The notes below the pieces were generated by a model that was not told the origin of the DNA, did no database searches, and worked only from the letters and a program-made list of their open reading frames with translations. Positions 52,170 to 62,400 of a DNA stretch of 64,000 nt are shown piece by piece (the stretch's first letter is position 1; each line of letters begins with the position of its first letter). A program made the position numbers and the translations under genes. The stretch is from NCBI GenBank assembly GCA_020081605.1, contig JAHREC010000030.1:992001-1056000 (forward strand), in the 5' to 3' direction. Source of the stretch: Albifimbria verrucaria. Lineage: Eukaryota > Ascomycota > Sordariomycetes > Hypocreales > Stachybotryaceae.

Positions 52170-54604
52170 TTACTAGATCAAAGATCTTGCTCTGATGTAA
52201 ATATCAGAAGCAAGAAAAGAAAAGGTGGGAAAGGGTGTGGGCGAGCGGGGATCTATATATCGGGGATTGAGTGAACCAGTGGAGGAGGAGGAGGAGGAGG
52301 ATGAGGCAATACTGTTCCGTTCAGGGACAGCAAGGTGTCAGGCTAGAGGAGAGGTAGGCGGTTCAGCTTGCGACGGGGCCGGCACTTCGGAGGGTCAAAT
52401 CGTATTTGTCATGGATCTCAAGCCGAGGGGCGACAGAATGAAACCGTGCAGATGATGCAATTCTTCATGGTCTGCGGATACTCCGTCTCTGCTGACTAAG
52501 GCAGACCCAACTGGAATGCCCGTAGCCCGTAGCCTGCTGGAGTAAACAGCATTTACTGACATACGGCGGGGATGATGAAATAGTGCCTTAACTCAATCTC
52601 GCAGTTTTATGGGTGATTTGCTCGGCTTCTGATGTTTCTCGATGTCGTAAGATGAACCCATCAAGGGTCCTACGTCCCACGTCATTGGTAAGCCAGGTAC
52701 CGAACCTTAAGGCACATAGCCAACACTCTCATATCCTGCCCTGCCCCAAATGGAAATTACCATTTTTGGATATGCTCTGCCCCAACGACGAAAGCTGAGG
52801 CATTTTCAATGGAATCATCCTCAATGTTCATGTAATCCAATACTTGATAGGCTTTCCATACAGTAAATTCAAATCATGTAGATATGCACCAGACATGGGT
52901 AATCTATCACCACGTGACAATCTAGGCCTAGCACAAGGGTGACGGTGGCGCATCTGGAATCATTGGAGGGCTTCGCCAGAACCGTTCACCGTCAACCGTC
53001 AACCGTCAAGACGAGCTCTCCTTCGTGGTTCCATGTCCGAGCTTTCTTTGTCATTTTCCATTAAGAGCAAATTACAGTGCAGTATTGTACGGTATACAGT
53101 ACCATTTTGGAGCTCATTCCTCAGATGCTGGGGAAATGATTCACAAGTCATCCCACTCATCCAAACGGCGGAAATCAGATTGCTTACAGCTCTACCCTCC
53201 TCCTCCCCCACCATTTCACCATTGCAGATGGCCCTTTGCACTGCGTCGAACAGGTTGGTTCTTTAGGTTGTTTCTTAGCTAGCTTGAGTCTGTATGCTAT
53301 TGCTCAGTTTGACATGTGACTGTGAAGTTTCCATGGCGCATTGGCAGCCCTCTGACTGAGCTGCCAGCGGACCTCCTGCTCACTGGCCCCGAGTTTGATA
53401 CATGGGTCCGAAATATGTTGTAGTAATTTATTACAAGGCTTCATGCTTTTTATCCGTTTAAATGACACATCCGTTATCATGTAATATGATGTACTGGAAT
53501 TATAAACTCTGTTTTACGACAACGTGAACTGATGCAATGGCGGTGTAGATATAGTCCTATTATAGCCAACCAACTGATGCTTGTCAACACTGCCGGCCAT
53601 TGTTTAGGCTGCAGGTGATAGGTCAAACATGAGTTGGCAGGGGCAAACAATAAATGAGACAAAAGAACAAAGAAAACGTGAGATGGCAGTGATGATTTGC
53701 ATATACAGAACGGTATCATAAATTAATACGAATTTTACTTTTGGTCCTACTACTCACACCAGCACCAAACAATTACTTGGATGAGGATATGACGTGCGCC
53801 ACGAAGCATTACGTTTAAGCTCGCCTCGATACGAGAAAACTTATGAATTCCCAGAATAGAAAACCGATCGATCTTCATATCGCATTCACTATTGATGTGT
53901 CCTTGTTTTTAGTGCGGAGCATTGCGTCGTCTTGATCTTGATCTGCGGCTCCCGCCTACAGGGTAAGGGAGCTGTGGAGCGGCACTGTGCACGGCACCAA
54001 ACGAGGAAACAAGCATCGTTGAATTGAGACGGAGACTTGCATGGTTGAAAGGATGAGGCTCTCGGCCATGGCCGGGAATTTTAATTGAATATTTCCAATT
54101 CATAGTAACCTTCTGCCGCCGAAGGTTCTGGTCTTTCTTGTAAGCAGACCCTGCTGGGCCATCTGGCTTTTTCCCAGTGTCACCTGACTTGACTTTGTCC
54201 CTGAACCTTCAAAGGTGTCTTCGTCATTTTCTCGTCCTCTTCCACCTCGTAAACACTGGCCTTGGCTCAACAACAAGCGTAAATCACTACCGTCTTGGAC
54301 GTCTTCGTCATGCCTCACTCTTCGCGACGCTAAACACATCCCCAGCAGTCTGGTACCTTAGTCCCTCTGGTTCTGCACCGGCCCACCAATCACCACTTTG
54401 CGGTCCCACGCCTCGTTTGGCGCAAGTCAAGTCATCCGCCCCCAACCCATTCGCTCCAGCTGGCCTCATTCGATCCCGCTCCTGAAGAGGGGTCCAGAGC
54501 CTTTTCCCTGACCAACGACGTCAAGCGGCTCTGCAAGCGAGCCTATCCTTGTGCCTAGGGCTGCCCTTTGCCTGCGTCGCCGACCAACCCCCACCGCCCG
54601 CTGG
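52170..54604. other. Intergenic, 2.4 kb
   Basis: Upstream of the glutaredoxin (minus) and of the BAG-domain gene (plus). It includes a GGA trinucleotide tract near 52279-52300, a CCGTCAACCGTCAACCGTCA short tandem repeat at about 52988-53007 and AT-rich DNA from 53400 to 53900. The last 400 nt is CT-rich leader. No gene supported. Confidence 0.5.
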
Positions 54605-55975
54605 ATGCCACCTCAGCGAACCGGACACCCAGCAGCCTCATTTCTCCATACCCGCCAGATAGGGCCACTGTCCTTGAACCACCCGCACCGCCTGGATCCC
54701 GTCGATCCCGCCACTCAGTTGCCGTGGGACGACGCACCGCAGCCGGCTCCGACGACAGCGAAGCGAAGCCTTTCGTCCGGCCCACCCAAACCGGGAAAAC
54801 TTGCTTCACAGTCCTGCGAGAAGGTGTCCTTTTCAAAGGGCCACCTCAACCCCGACGACAAGGTGGATTCCAGCCAGGCCGTCGCGGCATCTGCTGGTGC
54901 CCTCCAGAACCTCTCTTCCTACCTCAACGGCACCCTCGCCAACCTCACCACCGCCTTTCACGAGTCGAGCGAGTACCTCTCCGAGACGCTCGGCATCCCG
55001 CCCGGTGTCCTCTACGGTAGCCTCACGGCATTGATTGCGCTTCCCCTCACCATGTCGAGATACGGCTGGGCTAGCGGCCGGGAGCAGATTTCCCTTACAG
55101 CTCCATGTCTGGGGCGCACCTGCCGTCACCGACGATGACTTCAGCTATATTACGTCGCAGGACTTGGATGACCCGGGCCTGGGAGTGTCTGATGGACGGT
55201 ATCGCCACACCACCCGATCCGAGGCCCCTCCGGCCCTGGAGGACGACGTCCTACTGATTAAGAACAAGGGCGCGACCTACCCTGCGCATTTCCCAGCCTA
55301 CGCCATCGGAGATGGAAAGCTGCGAGTCAAAGATGTGAAGGACCGTGCCGGCCTGATGATGGGCCTCTCGGACCGAGCAACTCGTGGCATCAAGCTGCTC
55401 TACAAGGGCAAGCAACTGAAGGAGCCTGCCGCACCCGTGCGAGACTATGGTGTCAAGAACAAGAGCGAGCTGATGGCCATGATTGGAGAGGGAGATGACG
55501 GCAGCAGCCCGTCTGAAGAGGAGATGGTCATCGTGGGCGAGCCTGCTCGCGAGAGCAAGCCTTCGCGCCGCCGAAAGGGCAAGAAGTCCAAGAAGCAGAC
55601 TGACAGGGACGACGGCGTCGACTCCGCCAGCAGCCCTCGCGACAGCAACTCGACGTTTGATCCATCCAGGTCACCTCAATCACCCGCACCCGCTTCTACC
55701 GCCACCGGCCCCATGAAGAAGCTGGAAGAGCTGGCAGCTGAGCTCAACAATAAATGGCTGCCGCTTTGCAACGAGTACATTCTCCACCCCCGGCTGATGC
55801 CAAGAAGCGTGAGGAGGAGCACCGTAGGCTCTCGGAGTCGCTGCTGCAGCAGATCCTGCTCAAGCTAGACAGCGTCGGGACAGATGGTATCCCTGAGGTG
55901 AGGGCGAGACGCAAGGACTTGGTCAGGGAAACGCAGACGCTGCTGAAGACGCTTGACACCACCAAGACGACTTAG
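54605..55975 (+). CDS. Membrane-anchored UBL-BAG domain Hsp70 co-chaperone
   Basis: About 457 aa from the first ATG in frame; the N-terminal 90 residues are low-complexity and uncertain. A hydrophobic segment (PGVLYGSLTALIALPLTMSR) suggests a single membrane anchor, as in yeast Snl1 and S. pombe Bag102. A ubiquitin-like domain follows (DGKLRVKDVKDRA, IKLLYKGKQLKEPAAPVRDYG), then a basic/Ser linker (RRRKGKKSKKQ) and a C-terminal BAG domain (KKLEELAAELNNKWLPLCNE, RRLSESLLQQILLKLDSV). BAG domains drive nucleotide exchange on Hsp70. The frame lacks one base at 55092-55094, 55111-55114 and 55787-55791; restoring three gives 458 codons including the stop. Confidence 0.82.
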
Positions 55976-57173
55976 TTGACAGAGCAGTCTCCTCGTTAGC
56001 CTAACTGAGGCCCGTGGCCAGCTGTATCCGGCACGCCCTGGCATCAGGATCAAGAGCAGCCTTGGATTCTACGTTACATAACACACGACTGAGCCATTGG
56101 AACAGCAAGAGAGATACGTTTAGCGGTAGAGGCGAGGCTGGAAGTCCCGGTAGAGAAGACCACAACTGCACACACGATGATATAATTCTGCGTTATCATA
56201 GCGAATCTGTACTACTAGATGGGGATGGCTAGGAAAATTTGGCAAAAGACCCCTTTAAGCAGCTGAATGACGACCACGAATGGATAGATAGATCAGCGGG
56301 GAGAATGATTTTCTTGCGGATGCTGCTGTTGGGCTTGATTGATTGATTGCTGGGGAGGGCATTTATTGCATTTGCATTTGCAGTTATTGGCACTCGTAAC
56401 AATTCAACAGAGACGAATCATAACGAACATGGGACGTTTGGCTGATGTGAATGATGATTTTACCATATTTGACTTCTTCTTCTTCTTCCCTTTGTTGGTA
56501 TTGTTGTAAATATTCTTTTTAAATACGCTGTTGTCGCATTAACTCCAATTTACCCTCTTTTCGTGGGCGGCCAAGAAGTGGTGATGGCTTCAATGGTAGG
56601 CACTCACCCAGTGGATCTGCTGGGCCGGCCAACTGACCCTGTGCGCAGCGCAACCGCCCACGCACACCCACACATGACGTACAGATACCGGCAGCTTATC
56701 AGTTTGCTGGAGTTCGCGCAGATGATAATCACGTGCCTGCACCTGCTGACTGTACCACACGCACATCGTTATCAGTGGAGGACTGGCTTGACTGGCCACA
56801 GAAGTGGAGGTGATCGGCTGAACAACGGCACATTCTGATTAATTCCTTAGGGTTTTATGAACCCTAACTCTCGAGGCAGGTGCGATGTGAGCCCTCATCG
56901 CTTGCCTCTGAAGCCCCAGCCTTCCCCTTTGGGCTAGCCCTGTTCTGCCCCAAAGGCACAATCCTGCCCTCAACTCAAGACTGGCCCTGGAGTTTTTCCT
57001 ATCGCGAAGACCTTCACCACACGCACTTCCGACAAACCCCGTCGTCGACTAACCCACAGCAGCAGCAGCAAGACAAATTCTCGGCGTCCTCCTTCGCTTC
57101 GAGAATTTGTGCACCGTCGGTCTGAGCTGTTCCTGATCTCTTCCTTCCTTCTACATTCCTAAATCGATTCACG
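55976..57173. other. Intergenic with ribosomal-protein promoter
   Basis: The first part is the 3' end of the BAG gene, with a CTT repeat near 56472-56488. The right part is the RPL16 promoter and a CAG-containing 5' leader (near 57057-57070). The only distinct regulatory motif I see is the telo-box pair listed separately. Confidence 0.55.
56847..56867. promoter_or_regulatory. Inverted telo-box pair (TTAGGGTT / AACCCTAA)
   Basis: TTAGGGTT and AACCCTAA face each other across a 5-nt spacer, about 306 nt before the RPL16 ATG. AACCCTAA-type boxes are bound by Tbf1-like factors at ribosomal-protein promoters in many ascomycetes. The assignment is by motif and position. Confidence 0.5.
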
Positions 57174-58255
57174 ATGTCGTCCTTCGAGCCGGTTGTGAGT
57201 AAAGCCAAACCGCCTTTGTTTTGTGCACAACAGCAGCAGTGCGTGCGTGTGCCTGTGCGCCCTCACATGCAACGGAAGGAGCAGCGAGCAGAATCGACAA
57301 CGGGATGACGGCGGCGGCGATGGAATGGGCCGTGGAAGGATTGGCGACCAATATCATCCTCTGCATCTGTCGCTTCTTCCGTTGGATAATGAGCCGCACA
57401 AACACCACTCTCGCTCTGCAGTGCACACTGGGAGACGCAATCGGCTAACCAGACGTTGCTTAGGTCGTCATCGATGGCAAGGGCCACCTCCTTGGCCGTC
57501 TCGCCTCCATCGTCGCTAAGCAGCTTCTCGATGGTCAGAAGATTGTTGTTGTCCGCTGCGAGGCCCTCAACATCTCTGGCGAGTTCTTCCGCGCGAAGCG
57601 TACGTCTTTCACTCTTCCCCGAATGCCTCAGCTGGACGCCCTCGAGTCCACGACTCGAAATCCGACGAGGCTCTGTTGAACCGGATGCTGACCATGCACA
57701 GTCAAGTACCACGCCTACCTGCGCAAGATGACCCGATACAACCCCACCCGCGGTGGTGAGTCGACCTGCTTCACCAAACTCCCAATCCTGAGACTGACCT
57801 TTCGCCAGGCCCCTTCCACTTCCGCGCCCCTCCCGAATCTTCTACAAGGCTGTCCGTGGCATGATCCCCACAAGACTGCCCGTGGTGCCGCCGCCCTTGA
57901 GCGCCTCAAGGTCTTCGAGGGTGTCCCTCCCCTACGACAAGCAGAAGAAGATGGTCGTTCCCCAGGCCCTCCGTGTCCTCCGTCTGCAGCCCGGTCGCAA
58001 GTACTGCACCGTCGGCCGTCTGAGCCACGAGGTCGGCTGGAAGTACCAGGACGTCGTTGCCCGGTATGTTTTCCCTTGTCTTTATCCCGAATCATCAGTT
58101 TCTAACAATATTGCAGCCTGGAGGAGCGCAGAAAGGCCAAGGGTGCCGCTTACTACGAGCGCAAGCGGGTGGCCGCGCGACAACTGTCCGAGGCGAAGAA
58201 GAACGCCACTGTCAAGAGCGAGACGGCGAAGGCCCTTGCGGCCTATGGCTACTAA
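57174..58255 (+). CDS. rpl16: 60S ribosomal protein L16 (uL13, human L13a)
   Basis: Large-subunit protein uL13, 202 aa once repaired (yeast 199, human 203). Clear matches: [112 protein letters not shown]. Exons are 57174-57194, 57464-57599, 57702-57755, 57809-58063 and 58117-58255. A tiny first exon of 7 codons followed by a 269-nt first intron is common in fungal ribosomal-protein genes. As printed the frame breaks at three C4 runs, 57827-57830 (one C short), 57866-57869 (one short) and 57929-57932 (two short). Four restored bases give exactly 203 codons with the stop. Confidence 0.95.
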
Positions 58256-59793
58256 GGTGGCCATCTTTGTTCCTTGACCCGGTCCGGGTTTCCGGGTCTC
58301 GGTCCAAAACTTCGCATTGTCTGACATTTCTCATGCGTTTCATTAGATTGGCGCGGCGGTTCACAAACAGGATTTACTTGATTTGCTGAGTGATGGCAAG
58401 GGCGGCAGGACTTTCTTTGGGGATGTGTGGAGGGGCTTCGGGGCTTGGACGGTTTTTGTTCCCATCACAACTCCCTCTCACACACACAAAATGAAATATC
58501 ATGGTCGGAAGTTCACCCTCAGCCACCACCCTTTGATGGAAAGAAGAAGAAACTACAAATGAAGCACAAAAGACAACCCCCGAAAATCAACATGAAAAAA
58601 TATGAACGCATATGAGGACGGTGGGAATATGTTTTGCGATTGTGTTGACTTGTTATTTGCTTTCGTCTTTCGACAAAGGTTGGAGGATGTGATGGTTGAC
58701 GACGGCCTCGACTCTTTCAGGATGTGGCAGAGGATGTTTGCGTGGGCAACGGCATCGTCCCACCGAGCAACTCTACCTTTCCCATGAGTGTCTTTTGCGG
58801 CTCGAGGATGCCAGTCTTTCAGCAGAGCGAGAGGTTTCAAACAGGGACTTTTGGTGCGGGAGGCAAGAGGTGAGGAGGGAGAGAGAAAGTGGATGAGGAC
58901 ATGGAAGTGAAAAGGAAATCAGAGGAGAGGAGGTGAATGGGAAACGGACTGTGACGACAACTGGTCTTTGTTTTACTCTACTCTTTGCTTCTCTTGCACC
59001 GCCGATATGGGTTGGAGGGCATGGTCTAGCATTTACACAAACAGGAGTAGAAAAGGAATGGTATAATTTTGAACAACAGCGTGTGAGCGTGTATGTGGTG
59101 CTTGACCATGACGACATTGCCCGGACTTGTAAGAACTGGCCGCAATTTCGTAGGCATGATATGACACGAGAAGAGGCCTACGTAGTGCCTAGTGCTTGGA
59201 GGACCTTGTGTGGTTGTAAATGGGATATGTAAGTTAGATGCAATTTGTGTAAGTGGGATGAATATGTGGTTGTGCTGACGACGAGAAGCGAACGTGGGGT
59301 TCCTCTACGCGGTGTTTACAAATCCCACAAGATTCCCTGGACACCAGGACGCCAGTGACACTTCAATTTAACATGGCCAATATTTTAGTGGCCAGTCTCC
59401 GCAAGCGTGAAACGGCGATATCCATCCGTGAGGCTCCTCCAAAAGGCCACCTTGAGTATCCCGTGGGAGACGGAGCCATGGCAGGGTTCCAAATCCAGGT
59501 ACCCTCGAGCTTACCTAGCCGTGGTCGGAGGGTGCGGGTGCTCAGGGTACCTTAGTCATGTGCTGATAAGATAAGCGTCCGAGCCCGACTTTCATGTGAG
59601 GTGTCCTTGTCGCATTCTGGGCTGTTGCAACTACACGTGGAATTCTGCAAAAGGTCGTGAACCGTTCAACCCGCCGGCTTTGCCATACGAGCCTTTGTAG
59701 TTCAGGTTTCTTCTCGACAATCCTTTTTACTTGATTCAGCGAACAATAAAAACAAGCCAGTCTTTTCATACGTACACATACAAAACCGTCACC
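58256..59793. other. Intergenic, no gene seen
   Basis: RPL16 3' region followed by the promoter of the Sec72 gene. A GA-rich stretch near 58860-58935 is visible. Open frames of up to 114 codons have no recognisable content. Confidence 0.5.
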
Positions 59794-60400
59794 ATGTCGG
59801 ACCTCACCCACTTTGACCTCCAGCCCTCCAGATGGACCCCAGTCCAAGGCCATCTCCGCGACGACATCCTCGCGGGCCCTCGCCGCCGAGCTCGAGGAGC
59901 TCAACAACCTGCACCGCGCCATCCTCACGACCGTCGAGACCCCCACCGGCGTGCCCCCGCCGCCCGTCCCCGTCAACCCCAAGCGCACCGCCAACGTGTC
60001 CAAGCTGCGCGACAACGGCAACTCCGAGTACCGCAAGCAGAAGTACGGCGAGGCGGTCAAGCTGTACACGCTGGGCCTGCAGATGGCCCTGACGCGGCCG
60101 TACTGGGAGCCCGCGCAGCTGGTGCGCGAGGAGGCCGCCGCGCTGCTGGCGAACCGCGCCCAGGCGCACATGGCCCTGGGCAACTGGCCCGAGGGCGCCG
60201 TCGACGCCGAGGCCAGCGTTGAGTGCCGCCGCGTGGGCAACGCCAAGGCCTGGTGGCGCCGCGGCAAGTGCCTGCTCGAGATGGGCCGTCTGGACGAGGC
60301 CCGCGAGTGGGTGGGCCGCGCGCTCGAGGTCGAGGGCGAGGAGGCCGACCTGGTGGCGCTGCTGAAGGACGTGGATGCCAAGCTGGAGAAGCGGGACTGA
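59794..60400 (+). CDS. sec72: Sec72-like TPR protein of the ER translocon
   Basis: About 202 aa. It starts MSDLTHFD, followed after repair by LQMDPQSKAIS and the family segment AAELEELNNLHRAILTTVET, PPPPVPVNPKR, then TPR helices (SKLRDNGNSEYRKQKYGEAV, LLANRAQAHMALGNWPEGAV, VGNAKAWWRRGKCLLEMGRL). This matches fungal Sec72, a cytosolic-face subunit of the Sec62/Sec63 complex that binds Hsp70 tails during post-translational import into the ER. A single exon; the frame lacks one base at about 59816-59817 and one in the C4 run at 59837-59840, and two restored bases give 203 codons including the stop. Base composition is very GC-rich, giving long false frames on the other strand. Confidence 0.82.
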
Positions 60401-62076
60401 ACAGGACGGGAGAGCGTTGTCGAGGGCGGAGGTTTGACGGCGTCGTTGTGTGGTGTTGGCGGGAGGTGATTACGGCAGATGATAGACCTCTGGACCCGGT
60501 GGATTAACCTGTCTGAGTTTACGGTTGGCATCCAAGTCAGCAGGAAGCATCAGCCAGCTCCTCCAGTCCACTTCTCACCATGACACATCTCACCACAAGA
60601 TCAGCACCCGTCACACAAACACCACCATATTCCGCAACCAACCCTTCCACAAGGCGACCTCAGCCACCCACTCTTCCCGGCCTCGTAGCGCAGAAACGCA
60701 AAGGCCGTGGAGGAAGCGTAAAAGGGGAGATCACGAGGAGGAAAGCCGGATTTGCTTGCACGAGTTCCACATATACACATACTGTCATGTACGGCGCAAA
60801 GGATAGGGAAATGATTGATTGAGTTTCTGGGCTTATTTACCCGGTTGTGCGTTATGTATCTTGTGCTTGTGCTTGTTGTGAGTGAGTGAGTGAGCTGGTG
60901 GTGTTGTTCGTGTCTGTGATTTACATGACGAAACGCGGCTCCTTAGTTATGGAGTGTCGTAGTTTTCGTTTTCTGTCACTTAGGGAAACTAATATATCTG
61001 ACTTGTGCTATTCTCTTTTGTTATATCATCGTTGAACTTCTAGATCCGGGTTTGTCCTGGGCTATTCCCCTATTTATGGAAGGGCGTGTCACTACACAGT
61101 TCCAGATTGTACAGGAGATGCGCCAACTAGAACAGGGAAAAGCCCGTAAACTTTGGGATCTTGTATACATGCTCTGTTTTAGGGGGCGGGGGCGGGGGCA
61201 GTGAACTTCGTAGGCAAATGAAGTATAATTGCTGTTCATGGTCATATATAGTCCATGCATCTGTCCATTGGACGGGATAATGCATTTGTTCTAGCACACT
61301 CCCCATCTGGGACTGAGACAAACTGTCCAATGGAGTTGTACTTTTCATACCCAAGACATCATAATGCCCGACCTATACGATCCGGTGGACTAGATACCTA
61401 CTAGTCATCATAGCAATCAAGGAGAGATTGGAGATCGGACCCAGGGTATAGTCATTACGTCACGTAGACGGGTCCAGAAATCTGCATCTGCTAACAGCAT
61501 CTATTCCCACACCGTTTATCCCGCCACTCGAGAGGCAATGGTCTCTCACGTCATGAATCTCCTCACTACCGCAGCACTCGCACGCAACCATCTTGAGCCA
61601 GGAGTCTGGTTAGAAGTATGTAATAATGTAGATACGAATTGTCCGGCCTGCCTATGAAAAACAAGATATCAAAATCCTCCCTTTCCATATCCCTTTGTCA
61701 ATTCCGTCGGGGTATAAAGTTTCCATGCAAAATAAAATGTACCAATGCCTAATCGTCCGAGCTTGGCTTGGTTGCTTCCTTGCTTCATGTGTAAAGCTCC
61801 GTCTTGCTCAATGGCATTATGTAGGCTGATGGCACGTCATCTAGTAGAGAGCCATGTGCCTAGCCTGTACATGGCATAGTGTGATCTGACGGTGTTCCGT
61901 CGTAAGAGCCGTCCTCACAGCATTGGCGAGGCAGTGCCCATACCTCGACTGCTGCTTAACAACTCTATAATGAGGCCAATTATGATTGCTGATATGTTGG
62001 CACCTTTCCCTGTAGCCCTCGGCCTGGCCACACAAGCTGATGAAAGCAATAGGGATGTAGCCGGCAGCCAAGTTGC
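60401..62076. other. Convergent 3' spacer, no gene seen
   Basis: Between the stops of Sec72 (plus) and the small minus-strand gene. It has a short GTGAGTGAGTGAGTGAG repeat near 60878-60895 and a G-rich GGGGGCGGGGGCGGGGGC-like tract near 61182-61200. No coding frame supported. Confidence 0.5.
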
Positions 62077-62400
62077 TTAACCAGACTTCTCGGACTTCTC
62101 GCTCAGCTTCTTCTTAGGAACCCGCATAACGGCATCCTGGGCAGTCATGCGGCGGTCGAGGGCACGCTCGAGCTTGGCACCGAGGGCCAGCTTGCTCATA
62201 TTATCGGTCTTCTCCTCGCTGAGGGTAACACGCTGAGAGGACAGAGCCTTGTTCTCCATACGGTCGAGGCCAGAGGCAATCTCGCCAATCTCGGCCTGGG
62301 CAGAATCGGAGGTCTGGACGGTGGGGGTGAAGGAGGGAGCGACGCTGTAGGTGCTGAATCGCAGCGAGGCGCGGTTCTTGGGAGTAGCGTTAGCGGCCAT
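62077..62400 (-). CDS. Small conserved-looking protein, 107 aa, function unknown
   Basis: A single intact frame beginning MAANATPKNRASLRFSTYSV. It is hydrophilic, with a likely helical, charged middle (GEIASGLDRMENKALSSQR, LGAKLERALDRRMTAQDAV) and a basic end (RVPKKKLSEKSEKSG). No membrane segment, signal peptide or cysteine. I believe similar short proteins exist in other Sordariomycetes, but I cannot name a family. The ATG lies in a CT-rich leader (CACTCTTCGCAATGG) typical of well-expressed fungal genes. It might have an upstream exon: ATGGCCCCTTCG followed by a GTACGT donor occurs on the same strand near 62930-62940. Confidence 0.65.
   Translation of the reverse strand: MAANATPKNRASLRFSTYSVAPSFTPTVQTSDSAQAEIGEIASGLDRMENKALSSQRVTLSEEKTDNMSKLALGAKLERALDRRMTAQDAVMRVPKKKLSEKSEKSG

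Noticed and set aside
57195..57463. Long first intron of RPL16 as a snoRNA host
   Set aside because: No convincing C/D box pair or H/ACA hinge and tail could be seen by eye.
59542..60531. 329-codon minus-strand open frame over Sec72
   Set aside because: Antisense shadow caused by very GC-rich codons of the Sec72 gene; Arg/Ser/Ala-rich with no family match.
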